A stretch of DNA of 30,538 bases from a virus, in IMG/VR virus record IMGVR_UViG_3300037069_000627, positions 1 to 30,538 of that record. One strand, written 5' to 3'. A program made the position numbers and the translations under genes. Positions 11,962 to 19,801 of this stretch are shown piece by piece (position 1 is the first letter of the stretch; each line of letters begins with the position of its first letter). Under the pieces are notes generated by a model. It did no database searches and had not been told where the DNA came from. It was given only the letters and a program-made list of their open reading frames with translations.

Positions 11962-11997
11962 AGCCCCGAACAGTGACCACCACTACCGGGGCTTTTT
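11962..11997 (+). terminator. Intrinsic terminator early in the late transcript
   Basis: AGCCCCG (11962-11968) pairs with CGGGGCT (11987-11993) across an 18-base loop and runs into TTTTT (11993-11997). It lies about 70 bp beyond the predicted late start and before any gene, so the late genes would need readthrough, as with Q-type antitermination. Confidence 0.75.
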
Positions 11998-12041
11998 CTA
12001 TTCCGCACCTTGGCGTTCAAGGGGCCTCTAACCGGGCAAAG

Positions 12042-12063
12042 CTCAATCTAGACTAGATTTGAG
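12042..12063. promoter_or_regulatory. Inverted repeat before small terminase gene
   Basis: CTCAATCTAG (12042-12051) and CTAGATTTGAG (12053-12063) are complementary except for one extra base. It lies 10 bp before the terminase ATG and includes the only GAG that could serve as a ribosome-binding site, so it may control translation or act as a protein-binding site. Confidence 0.4.
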
Positions 12064-12072
12064 TAGACTTAT

Positions 12073-12366
12073 ATGGCAAAAGGTATAAAGACTGGCGGTC
12101 GAATCGCAGGAACACCGAATAAGGTGAATAAAGAGTTCCGCGAGACGATCACAAAGCTTCTCGAAGATAACGCTGACAACATGGCAACATGGATTGCTCA
12201 GGTTGCAAATGGGGTGGCTGATCAGAAGCCAGACCCGGGCAAGGCGCTTGACCTGCTAGCAAAGCTGGCTGAGTTTGCCGCGCCCAAGCTGGCCCGGGTT
12301 GAGCACACTGGTGAAGGTGGCGGTCCTGTTGTGATTTCGGCCTCGCCGGTGGATGAGCGGCTATGA
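12073..12366 (+). CDS. Probable terminase small subunit (97 aa)
   Basis: The protein begins MAKGIKTGGRIAGTPNKVNK, a basic start typical of DNA-binding small terminase proteins that precede TerL in many phages. A helical region follows (FRETITKLLEDNADNMATWI) and then DPGKALDLLAKLAEFAAPKLAR. It would recognise the packaging site and bind the large subunit. Evidence is mostly position and general similarity; at 97 aa it is shorter than P22 gp3 (162 aa). It is separated from terL only by a 41-aa cistron. Confidence 0.6.
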   Translation: MAKGIKTGGRIAGTPNKVNKEFRETITKLLEDNADNMATWIAQVANGVADQKPDPGKALDLLAKLAEFAAPKLARVEHTGEGGGPVVISASPVDERL

Positions 12367-12488
12367 AGATATTGGCGCTTCCGTTCAAGATTATTGCCAC
12401 GATATGCATTGTGTTTGCTGCTCTTATAGAGGGGCGCGGGCATGATTCGTTTGCTGAATACTTGCGCGATGGTTTCATGCCTAAATGA
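12363..12488 (+). CDS. Small membrane protein between terminase genes (41 aa)
   Basis: An ATG overlapping the previous stop (ATGA) opens MKILALPFKIIATICIVFAA followed by LIEGRGHDSFAEYLRDGF. The hydrophobic segment (about 4-22) suggests a membrane span or signal-like anchor. Its stop overlaps the terL start (ATGA), so it is likely translated and couples the two. Function unknown. Confidence 0.55.
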   Translation: MKILALPFKIIATICIVFAALIEGRGHDSFAEYLRDGFMPK

Positions 12489-13837
12489 AGCTCACAGCCA
12501 GGCAGGAACAGGCTCAGTTAGTTCTTGCCGGTGACGCTACGCACTGCATGCTGTTTGGTGGCAGTCGAAGCGGGAAAACCTTCCTGCTGGTGAGAAACGT
12601 AGTGATGCGGGCCATGAAGGCCCCCAAGAGCCGCCACGCTATTCTGCGGTTCCGATTCAACGCCATCAAAGCCTCTGTAGTGATGGACACGTTCCCAAAG
12701 GTGATGCAGCTTGCATTTCCTGGTGTGACATACACGCTCAGTAAGACTGACTGGTATGCAGAGTTTGAGAACGGCGCCCAGATTTGGTTTGCTGGGCTGG
12801 ATGACAAAGAGCGCACCGAGAAGATTCTGGGGATGGAGTTTGTCACCATCTACCTGAATGAGTCGAGCCAGATCCCGCAAGGCTCCAGAGATATCGCGGT
12901 GACTCGCTTGGCTCAAGCTGTGGATCAGTTGATCAATGGCAAGCCAGCCGGACCGCTGAAGCCGAGAATCTACTATGACTGCAATCCGCCATCAAAGGTG
13001 CATTGGTCATACAAGTTGTTCGTTGAGAAGCGCGACCCTGAGACGAAGCAGCCGCTAACCCGGCCTGATGATTACGCTTCGTTCCAGATCAACCCGCATG
13101 ACAATCGTGAGAACGTCTCCGAGGGTTACCTTGAGACGCTGGAAGGTCTAAGCGCCAGACTGAAGAAACGGTTCTTGAAAGGCGAGTTTGCCGATGCAAC
13201 GCCGAACCAGCTCTTCAAGGAAGAAGACATAGACAAATGGCGCGTGCTAGATGGCACGGTGCCGGATATGGTGCGCGTTGTGGTGGCTGTTGATCCTTCT
13301 GGGTCTGATGATGCCGACAACGCCGACAACGATGCGATTGGCATTTGTGTGGTGGGACTTGGTACTGATGGCAACGCCTACCTGCTGGAAGACTGCACGG
13401 TGAAGGCTGGCCCGGCAACCTGGGGCAACATCGCCACGACTGCATATGACCGTCACAGCGCTGATGTGATCGTGGGTGAAATCAATTACGGCGGCGCGAT
13501 GGTGAAGCAAACCATCCAAGTTGCAAGACCTCGGACTAACTTCCAGGCTGTGACCGCAAGCCGAGGCAAGGCAGTGAGAGCAGAACCATTCAGCGCGCTC
13601 TATGAGAACGGAAAGGTTCGGCATGTTGGCGATTACCCCGAGTTGGAAGATGAGCTTTGTGCTTTCTCCACCTTTGGTTATATGGGCGAGAACAGCCCAA
13701 ACCGCGCCGATGCACTGATTTGGGCACTCGCCGCTCTGTTTCCTGCCATCGTAAAGCCTCCAAAGGCTGAGAAAAAGACCATCATTAACCGCAACCGCTC
13801 CGCACTCACAAGAGGCGGTGGCGCATGGATGAGCTAA
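12485..13837 (+). CDS. terL: Terminase large subunit
   Basis: TerL is the packaging motor: an ATPase that pumps DNA through the portal and a nuclease that cuts the concatemer. At 450 aa it has Walker A GGSRSGKT (25-32) and a Walker B-like strand VTIYLNE (120-126) with N before the catalytic E. The coupling region NPP (168-170) and an RNase H-like nuclease follow, with candidate acidic residues D270 (VAVDPSG), E332 (VGEINYGG) and D409 (RADALIW). No frameshift is seen. The ATG overlaps the preceding stop and has no Shine-Dalgarno, so translation is probably coupled. Confidence 0.93.
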   Translation: MKLTARQEQAQLVLAGDATHCMLFGGSRSGKTFLLVRNVVMRAMKAPKSRHAILRFRFNAIKASVVMDTFPKVMQLAFPGVTYTLSKTDWYAEFENGAQIWFAGLDDKERTEKILGMEFVTIYLNESSQIPQGSRDIAVTRLAQAVDQLINGKPAGPLKPRIYYDCNPPSKVHWSYKLFVEKRDPETKQPLTRPDDYASFQINPHDNRENVSEGYLETLEGLSARLKKRFLKGEFADATPNQLFKEEDIDKWRVLDGTVPDMVRVVVAVDPSGSDDADNADNDAIGICVVGLGTDGNAYLLEDCTVKAGPATWGNIATTAYDRHSADVIVGEINYGGAMVKQTIQVARPRTNFQAVTASRGKAVRAEPFSALYENGKVRHVGDYPELEDELCAFSTFGYMGENSPNRADALIWALAALFPAIVKPPKAEKKTIINRNRSALTRGGGAWMS

Positions 13838-13847
13838 AGGAAAACCA

Positions 13848-14153
13848 ATGGGCTTGAAGACTACAACCAACTGCTACGGCTACCAGCAGGTTCTTGCTGC
13901 GGCGACGGTCACGGCCTTCCGCTTGGCATTGCCCAATCCTTACCCGAGCAACAAGAACACGCCCGCGACTTACGCCATCATCCAGGCCGAAGCCTTTGCC
14001 CTGCGCTGGCGTGATGACGGCATTGCACCGACGACGACTAGCGGCATGGTTATCCCTGCTGGTGGTGAGTTGCGCTATGACGGCGACCTAACCAATCTGC
14101 AGTTGATCAACGGCGCGGCTGGTGCGATCTGCAATTATTCTCTCTACTCATGA
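13848..14153 (+). CDS. Beta-rich probable virion protein (101 aa)
   Basis: The sequence MGLKTTTNCYGYQQVLAAAT continues with AIIQAEAFALRWRDDGIAP and GMVIPAGGELRYDGDLTNLQ, ending NYSLYS. The alternation of hydrophobic strands suggests a small beta sandwich. Similar short proteins occur in structural regions of many phages. Placed between terL and the portal gene, it could be a capsid-decoration or fibre-associated protein. AAGGA lies before the ATG. Confidence 0.65.
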   Translation: MGLKTTTNCYGYQQVLAAATVTAFRLALPNPYPSNKNTPATYAIIQAEAFALRWRDDGIAPTTTSGMVIPAGGELRYDGDLTNLQLINGAAGAICNYSLYS

Positions 14154-14587
14154 TTGAAACCAGCGCCCTCAACACCTGGCCATTCTTGCCGGGGCCGCTG
14201 ACCTCGGGCACTTTGCCTGCTGCTGCGACTTGCCCGCAGATGATGGCTTACTGCTCAGATGTGAAGTCATTCATGCTGAGTGATGGATTGATTTGGAAGT
14301 CAATCACTGATAAGCGGTTCGAGACCTATGCGGGTGTGACTGACGCAAGCGGCAATTACACCGTTGTGTTCGCCACCCCCTTCCCTGGTGTTCCGCGTGT
14401 CTTTCCTGTTCTTGGCCCTGGCGCAGCAGCAAACGCCCGCATTAAGCCAACGGTCGAGCTAGCAACCGGATTTACCGTCAACGCCAACACAAATGCAGGC
14501 GTGAACATCTTGGGTATTGATGTGCTGTTGCTTGCCACCACTAATGTGGCTGGCGCACCTGTTCGCGTCTTAGTCGTAGAGTCATGA
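14150..14587 (+). CDS. Probable structural or fibre-like protein (145 aa)
   Basis: Residues 60-145 (YAGVTDASGNYTVVF, FPGVPRVFPVLGPG, GIDVLLLATTNVAG) read like a beta-sandwich domain found at the ends of phage fibre-type proteins. The N-terminus contains WPFLPGPLTSGTLPAAATCP and a CSDVKSFMLSDGLIW segment. Its place just before the portal gene is unusual for P22-like phages. It overlaps both neighbours by 4 bp (ATGA), and neither start has a Shine-Dalgarno, so translation should be coupled. Role unknown. Confidence 0.6.
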   Translation: MIETSALNTWPFLPGPLTSGTLPAAATCPQMMAYCSDVKSFMLSDGLIWKSITDKRFETYAGVTDASGNYTVVFATPFPGVPRVFPVLGPGAAANARIKPTVELATGFTVNANTNAGVNILGIDVLLLATTNVAGAPVRVLVVES

Positions 14588-16776
14588 CAGAAAAAGACCT
14601 TCTAGAACTAGCCCGGCAACAGTACGCCGAAGCACTGGAATCGGATACGACCATCCGCGAAGAGTTCAAGGAAGATCTGCGCATCTTCGACGGTGAGGGC
14701 ATTTGGCCTGAACGCCTGCGAATGGCTCGGGAAGGCGACCCCAAAGGCGCTCGACCCTGCCTGAACATCTCCGACCTCGGCCCGCGTGTTCACCAGGTAA
14801 CCAACGACTTCCGCCAGAACCCGCCAAGCATCAAGATTCGCCCGGTTGACGACAACGCAGACGTAGACACCGCCAAGGTGTTTAACGGATTAGCTCGCCA
14901 CATGGAGCAGCAGTCTGATGCCGACATTGCCTACCAGACCTCCAACTTCTACCAGTCTGTGGGCGGTTTCGGTTATTTCCGCATGACCGAGGAAATGAAG
15001 GACGGCACTGCGGAGCTGATGATTAAGACCATCGCGAACCCTCTGTCTGTGAAGATGGACCCGTTTGCCATGGACCCGACCGGCTGCGATGCACGGTTCT
15101 GCTTTATTGACGAAGACATTCCAAAAGCCACGTTCAAGCGCGAGTATCCCAATGTGGACATGGAAGGTTGGGGCGAAGGCGACGAGGAAAGCGGCTGGAT
15201 CACCGAGGACTCTGTGCGAGTAGCGGAGTGGTTCAACATCGAGGAAGTTTCGTCCAAGAACAAGATCCAAACCGAGGCTTACGGTGAGCTTGGCGAGGAT
15301 GACTATTGGGCCAAAGCCGAAGAATTGGGCGAGCAACCTAAAGTAAAGGCATCTGGCATCGAGAAGCGCAAGGTATGTGTCTGGCGCAAGATGGTGGGGA
15401 CCAAGATCCTTAAGACTGTCACGCTGCCGATTTACTACATCCCCGTCTTCCGCATGGCTGGCGAGACCTACATCACCCAAGGTCGGCGCGTGTTCAAGGG
15501 CATGGTTCGGGACAGCCGGGATGCGGTTCGCTCCGTGTCTTACACCTTTTCTGCTTTTATCGAAACAGTGGCATTGCAGCCAAAGGCTCCATTTATTGGA
15601 GTTGCTGGTCAATTTGACGGTTTTGAAAGAGATTGGGCCGGTGCAAACACCGAAAACCATGCATATCTCGAATACAACTCCGTTGACATTAACGGCAAGG
15701 ACGCGCCACCGCCTCAGCGGTCTCAGCCACCACTAGCATCACAAGGGCTGATGCAGGCTTTGACATTGGCTCAGAACGCGCTCAAAGACACTTCCGGCCT
15801 GGGCGCTGCATCTCTTGGCCAAAAGGGTAATGAGACCAGCGGCAAAGCAATCCTGGCCCGCCAGCGTGAAGGCGATGTTTCGACGTTCCACCTACAGGAC
15901 AATGCAGCCAAGGCTATTCGGCAATGTGGCCGCGTGTTTGTGCAGTGGGCGCCGAAGGTTTACGACGAACCGGTTGTTGCTCGCATCATTGGGGAAGATG
16001 GTTCGGCTGATCAGGCCTATCTCGACCCATCGCAAGAGCAGTCGGTTCGCAAGATCAGCATGCCCGACGGCTCAATTCGCAGCATCTACAACCTGGGTGT
16101 GGGCAAGTACGACGTAATCGCCTCGGTAGGCCCAAGCTACACCACCAAGCGTGTCGAGCAGGCCGAGATGATGAATCAACTGTTCCAGGCCTTCCCGCAA
16201 GCCTTCCCGGTGCTGGGCGATATTTACCTTGAGATGCAGGACGGACCGGGCATGGACCGGATGGCAAAGCGCTTGAAAGCCATGCTGCCACCTCAAGCTG
16301 CTGCGGCGGATGAGGAAGAGAACCAAGTTCCGATCCCGCAAGAAGTTCAGGCCAAGCTGAAGCAGATGCAGGACTTGCTGCAACAAGGTCAGCAAGCAGT
16401 AAATGAGCTGATGCAAGAGAACCAGAAACTACAGCAGCAAGTGGCATCGAAAGAGGCTGAGGTCCAGGCCAAGGTTTACGGCGAGAACGAAGAGACCGAG
16501 CGCACCAAGATTGACGCCGCGAAGTCGATCCAGATTGCTGAGATGAACAACAACAGCAAAGAAGCCATCGCCGGTTTGCAACAGCAGATGAGCGAGATGC
16601 AACAAGCGTTTGAACAGCAGCGTCTTTTCATTGAGACGATCCAGGCTCAGAAGCAAATGGATCACTCGCAAGGTATGGACATGGAAAACATGCGCCAGAG
16701 CCAAGAACAATCCCAATTCGACCGAGAGCAAGCAATTGCCCAGAGTCAACAACCGACACAGCCTTCGGGCGTGTAA
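14584..16776 (+). CDS. P22-type portal protein
   Basis: The portal is the dodecameric ring at one vertex of the capsid that passes DNA during packaging and ejection and nucleates assembly. The 730-aa length matches P22 gp1 (725 aa). The N-terminal region (ARPCLNISDLGPRVHQVTND, FRQNPPSIKIRPVDDNADVD, SVGGFGYFRMTEEM) is typical of the family. The last 150 residues are rich in Gln and strongly helical (LKQMQDLLQQGQQAVNELM and onward), consistent with the long C-terminal barrel helices of P22 portal. Followed closely by scaffold and coat genes. Confidence 0.92.
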   Translation: MTEKDLLELARQQYAEALESDTTIREEFKEDLRIFDGEGIWPERLRMAREGDPKGARPCLNISDLGPRVHQVTNDFRQNPPSIKIRPVDDNADVDTAKVFNGLARHMEQQSDADIAYQTSNFYQSVGGFGYFRMTEEMKDGTAELMIKTIANPLSVKMDPFAMDPTGCDARFCFIDEDIPKATFKREYPNVDMEGWGEGDEESGWITEDSVRVAEWFNIEEVSSKNKIQTEAYGELGEDDYWAKAEELGEQPKVKASGIEKRKVCVWRKMVGTKILKTVTLPIYYIPVFRMAGETYITQGRRVFKGMVRDSRDAVRSVSYTFSAFIETVALQPKAPFIGVAGQFDGFERDWAGANTENHAYLEYNSVDINGKDAPPPQRSQPPLASQGLMQALTLAQNALKDTSGLGAASLGQKGNETSGKAILARQREGDVSTFHLQDNAAKAIRQCGRVFVQWAPKVYDEPVVARIIGEDGSADQAYLDPSQEQSVRKISMPDGSIRSIYNLGVGKYDVIASVGPSYTTKRVEQAEMMNQLFQAFPQAFPVLGDIYLEMQDGPGMDRMAKRLKAMLPPQAAAADEEENQVPIPQEVQAKLKQMQDLLQQGQQAVNELMQENQKLQQQVASKEAEVQAKVYGENEETERTKIDAAKSIQIAEMNNNSKEAIAGLQQQMSEMQQAFEQQRLFIETIQAQKQMDHSQGMDMENMRQSQEQSQFDREQAIAQSQQPTQPSGV

Positions 16777-16782
16777 ACCCTA

Positions 16783-16798
16783 CCGGTGGGTCCACCGG
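16783..16798. other. Perfect hairpin between portal and scaffold genes
   Basis: CCGGTGG (16783-16789) and CCACCGG (16792-16798) flank two bases. No T-run follows. It may stabilise mRNA, mark an RNase site or slow ribosomes entering the scaffold gene. Confidence 0.5.
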
Positions 16799-16817
16799 GC
16801 TTCCTCCCCAGGAAACT

Positions 16818-17627
16818 ATGTCAACTGAAAACGCATCCGGGCAACCGGAGGGGCTAACACAGCCCGCTGATACAAGTGGTCAGCAAACCAACGTGACGGG
16901 CACGCAAGAAAACCCGGAGGTCCAGGCCGAAGAGCGCAAATTCACGCAAGCCGAGCTTGATGAGAAGTTGCAGAAACGCCTAGCCAAAGAAAGACGCACG
17001 GCAGAGGCGCGTTATCAGTCGCTTGAGCAGCAGATTGCCGAGTTACGCACGCCAAAGGCTAGCGCCGAAGTGAAGACGGAAAGCGCCCCCAAGCGCGAAG
17101 AATTCAGTTCCTACGAGGATTTTGTGGAGGCCAAGGCATTGCACACGGCCCGCACGGAAGCCCGGAAAGAGCTTGAGGCCTTCAAGAACAAGACGAAGCA
17201 GAAAGAGCAGGAAAGCAAAGCCTCGAAGGCTCAGCAGGACTTTCAAAAGCGAGTGGATGCCGTTGTCGAGATGGGCCAAAAAGCCTATGCCGACTTTGAC
17301 GCCATCATCAATGAAGCGGTGGAAGATGGATTGATCCCCACAAAGGGGCCGATCTATGAAGCCATCATGGATTCCGATGTGGGCGAGAAACTGGCCTATC
17401 ACCTTGCCAAGAACCCTGATGTGGCCGAGCGGATTCAGAAGCTTTCGGCCTATGCCGCCATCCGTGAATTGGGGAAGCTGGAAGACAAACTTACGGCGAA
17501 AAAGGAAGCTCGGGAAACGATGGAACCCATCACCGGGCGATCAAACTCCAACGCAGGTTTCAGCGAAAACATGTCTATGGACGCATATGTCAAAGCTAGA
17601 AACAAGCAACTGAAAGCAGGAAACTGA
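16818..17627 (+). CDS. Scaffolding protein
   Basis: The scaffold directs coat protein into a procapsid and leaves before DNA entry. The 269-aa protein is highly charged and helical: a disordered Gln/Thr-rich N-terminus, a coiled region (FTQAELDEKLQKRLAKERRT, ARYQSLEQQIAELR), a middle LEAFKNKTKQKEQESKASKA and a basic C-terminus MDAYVKARNKQLKAGN. A positively charged end is how P22 gp8 binds coat protein. The position between portal and coat genes fixes the call. AGGAAACT precedes the ATG. Confidence 0.88.
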   Translation: MSTENASGQPEGLTQPADTSGQQTNVTGTQENPEVQAEERKFTQAELDEKLQKRLAKERRTAEARYQSLEQQIAELRTPKASAEVKTESAPKREEFSSYEDFVEAKALHTARTEARKELEAFKNKTKQKEQESKASKAQQDFQKRVDAVVEMGQKAYADFDAIINEAVEDGLIPTKGPIYEAIMDSDVGEKLAYHLAKNPDVAERIQKLSAYAAIRELGKLEDKLTAKKEARETMEPITGRSNSNAGFSENMSMDAYVKARNKQLKAGN

Positions 17628-17628
17628 A

Positions 17629-18894
17629 ATGGCAAACAATCTCTTGACCCCCATCATGATCACCCGCGAAGCCGCGCGTGTTCTTGAAAACAACCTGACA
17701 TTCTCGAAAAACGTAAACCGCGAATACTCCGACGAGTTCGCAGTCCGTGGCGCGAAGATCGGTAACACGATCAACGTGCGTATTCCCCCTCAGTACGTGG
17801 GCCGCACTGGTGCTGCCCTGGCTGTTGAGGACGCAATCGAAACGTTCCGCCCGCTGACTCTGACGACTCAGTTCGGCGTGGACATTTCGTTCACCACGGC
17901 TGACATGACGCTGAGCATTGATGACTTCTCGGAACGCTTCTTGACGCCAGCGATGGCAACGATTGCGAACCGCGTGGACTTCGACGGCACCACCATGGCC
18001 AAGAACAACACTTGGAACCAAGTTGGCACGCCTGGCACCACGCCAAACAGCATGCTGACCTACTTGCAGGCCGGTGTGAAGATGGACGATATGGCCGCGC
18101 CTCGTGATGGCAACCGTGCCGCCGTGTTGTCGCCAAACGCCCAGGCTGTGCTGGTGGATGCGCAAAAGGGCCTGTTCCAGTCTTCGGAGTTGATCGCTGA
18201 CCAATACCGCTCTGGCAACATGGGTCTGGCTGGTGGCTTCAAGTTCTCGATGGACCAGAACGTCCCAGTGCACACCGTTGGCCCTCTGGGTGGCGCTCCT
18301 ACCACCACGGGTGCGCAATCGGCCTCTGCCACGCCTGCCGGTGTGACTGGTGCAGTTGGCGCAAACCTGCTGACTCCTTTCCCACTGGTTACCGGCTCTT
18401 GGACCGCTGCCGCCGCGCTTCGTCTGCGCGCTGGTGACACGTTCACTCTGGCTACCGTGTTCTCCGTGAACCCACAAAACCGCCAATCGACTGGTCAGTT
18501 GCAGCAATTCGTTGTGACTTCTGACTTCAGCTCGGATGCTGGCGGCGCTGGCTCGGTGAACATCTTGCCCCGCCCGATCTTCAGCGGCCCATTCCAGAAC
18601 GTGACCTCGGTGACGAACAACATCCCAGCAACGACTCCGCTGGTGGTGGTGGGCACTGCAAGCACCGGCTACCGTCAGAACTTCGTGTTCCACAAGGACG
18701 CCTACATGCTGGGCACCGCTGACTTGATCATGCCTGACGGCGTGGACTGGAAGGCTCGCGTGAACTACAAGGGTGTCTCGATCCGCGCTGTTCGTCAGTA
18801 CCGCATCGGCACCGATGACTTGCCAACGCGTACTGATGTTTTATTCGGCTGGGCACCGTTGTACCCACAACTTGGCTCGCGCGTCACCGAGTAA
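17629..18894 (+). CDS. Major coat protein, P22 gp5-like
   Basis: The 421-aa protein (P22 gp5 is 430 aa) begins MANNLLTPIMITREAARVLE and continues NNLTFSKNVNREYSDEFA, GNTINVRIPPQYVGRTG and LTTQFGVDISFTTADMTLSI, all typical of the P22 coat family with HK97 fold. A Gly/Ala/Thr-rich insertion (residues about 220-300) probably includes the inserted I-domain-like region. It begins one base after the scaffold stop with AGGAAACTGAA upstream. Being the most abundant protein it should be highly translated. Downstream lies a small UUCG hairpin. Confidence 0.93.
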   Translation: MANNLLTPIMITREAARVLENNLTFSKNVNREYSDEFAVRGAKIGNTINVRIPPQYVGRTGAALAVEDAIETFRPLTLTTQFGVDISFTTADMTLSIDDFSERFLTPAMATIANRVDFDGTTMAKNNTWNQVGTPGTTPNSMLTYLQAGVKMDDMAAPRDGNRAAVLSPNAQAVLVDAQKGLFQSSELIADQYRSGNMGLAGGFKFSMDQNVPVHTVGPLGGAPTTTGAQSASATPAGVTGAVGANLLTPFPLVTGSWTAAAALRLRAGDTFTLATVFSVNPQNRQSTGQLQQFVVTSDFSSDAGGAGSVNILPRPIFSGPFQNVTSVTNNIPATTPLVVVGTASTGYRQNFVFHKDAYMLGTADLIMPDGVDWKARVNYKGVSIRAVRQYRIGTDDLPTRTDVLFGWAPLYPQLGSRVTE

Positions 18895-18903
18895 GAAACA
18901 CGG

Positions 18904-18919
18904 AGGGCCTTCGGGCCTT
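18904..18919 (+). other. UUCG-tetraloop hairpin after the coat gene
   Basis: AGGGCC (18904-18909) pairs with GGCCTT (18914-18919; one G-U) around TTCG. There is no T-run. UUCG hairpins are very stable and could protect the coat mRNA 3' end or slow transcription. Confidence 0.55.
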
Positions 18920-18942
18920 CCCTTCAACCGAAAGGAAAAAAG

Positions 18943-19269
18943 ATGCCAAGTTCTCTCCCCTACGGCAACATTAACAAGCTAAATCTTGTCACTGTTGTTC
19001 TGTCGCCTGCCTCCGTGGCGGCAAACACTACCGCCGAGCAGCTATTCACTGTGCCTGGCGTGGACGCGTTTCAAGACTTTGTGATCGACATCACCAAACC
19101 TACCGCTCAAGCTGGTTTGGGCATTGTCGGTTTGCGAGTCTCTGGCGCTGCTCAGGTGGGTGTGACCTTCTCCAACAACACCGCCGCCCCCATCGTTCCG
19201 ACTGCCGCCCAGGCTTATACTTTCGCTATCGCACGTCGCGATGGTCCAGCAATTGGGAACATGTCATGA
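18943..19269 (+). CDS. Probable capsid-associated protein (108 aa)
   Basis: It starts MPSSLPYGNINKLNLVTVVL and continues with SPASVAANTTAEQLFTVPG and PTAQAGLGIVGLRVSGAAQ. The strand-rich, Thr/Ala-rich composition resembles small virion proteins that follow coat genes in several phages. A capsid-decoration role is possible but unsupported by motif. A strong ribosome-binding site (AAAGGAAAAAAG) suggests high expression, as for virion proteins. Confidence 0.6.
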   Translation: MPSSLPYGNINKLNLVTVVLSPASVAANTTAEQLFTVPGVDAFQDFVIDITKPTAQAGLGIVGLRVSGAAQVGVTFSNNTAAPIVPTAAQAYTFAIARRDGPAIGNMS

Positions 19270-19571
19270 TCAAACCCCTTGGTAATCGAATCCTCATCAC
19301 TCCCATCGTGGAAAACCGCTCTGAAGTTCTCTGGACTCCGGCGCAACTCTCTCGGTGGGGCAATGGGCTTTTGGCAACCAAGGGGGTTGTGATGGAAATT
19401 GGCCCCGATGTACTCGATGTGAAGGTGGGCGAGAAAGTCCACTTCTCCGATTCCTGCGGCAAGCCCTGCGCGGAAGGCATCATCATCCGCGAGGACGACA
19501 TTGCGTTTGCCTATGAGGATGATTTCAAAATCGAGTGGGTCGGAGCTACTGAAGTTGAGGTAACCGCATGA
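19266..19571 (+). CDS. GroES-like co-chaperonin (101 aa)
   Basis: GroES caps the GroEL folding chamber. The length and order of features match: KPLGNRILITP at the start (GroES has RPLHDRVIVKR), a mobile-loop-like SEVLWTP (19-25) before a linker, GVVMEIGPDV (40-49), DVKVGEKVHFSD (51-62; GroES has DVKVGDIVIFND) and REDDIAFAYED (75-85; GroES has SDILAIVE). It follows the coat region, as if made to fold the coat protein with host GroEL, a need known for P22 coat; this link is inference. The start overlaps the previous stop by 4 bp. Confidence 0.82.
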   Translation: MIKPLGNRILITPIVENRSEVLWTPAQLSRWGNGLLATKGVVMEIGPDVLDVKVGEKVHFSDSCGKPCAEGIIIREDDIAFAYEDDFKIEWVGATEVEVTA

Positions 19572-19801
19572 TCCCCTATCCCGCCTTCCGCTTTGGACCG
19601 GACAACACCAGTGTGGTGGTTCTGTCGCCTGAAGAAGATTCCTTGCTTGATGAGCAATGGTCAGACAAACCGCCCGAAGTCTTCGATGCCAAGACCGCAC
19701 CGACCTACGGCAATGTGAACATGATCCCTCAAAAGATCGACGTTGATGCCATTGCAGAAGAAGTGAAACGCAAGCCAGGGCGCCCAAAGAAAGCTGACTG
19801 A
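19568..19801 (+). CDS. Small protein with AT-hook-like tail (77 aa)
   Basis: It begins MIPYPAFRFGPDNTSVVVLS and ends EVKRKPGRPKKAD, an AT-hook-like basic tail (GRP core flanked by Lys/Arg) that could touch DNA. GAGGTAACCGC is a good ribosome-binding site and the start overlaps the GroES-like stop (ATGA). The first half may be a small fold. Similar short proteins with KRKPGRPK-type tails occur in other phages. Function unknown. Confidence 0.6.
   Translation: MIPYPAFRFGPDNTSVVVLSPEEDSLLDEQWSDKPPEVFDAKTAPTYGNVNMIPQKIDVDAIAEEVKRKPGRPKKAD

Noticed and set aside
14890-15660. Long minus-strand open frame (256 codons) inside the portal gene
   Set aside because: It lies wholly opposite a clear portal gene, has low-complexity His/Leu/Arg-rich translation and no ribosome-binding site.
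17596-18693. Minus-strand open frame of 365 codons opposite scaffold end and coat gene
   Set aside because: It is the complement of strongly biased coat codons; the translation is Arg/His/Gln-rich without domain character.
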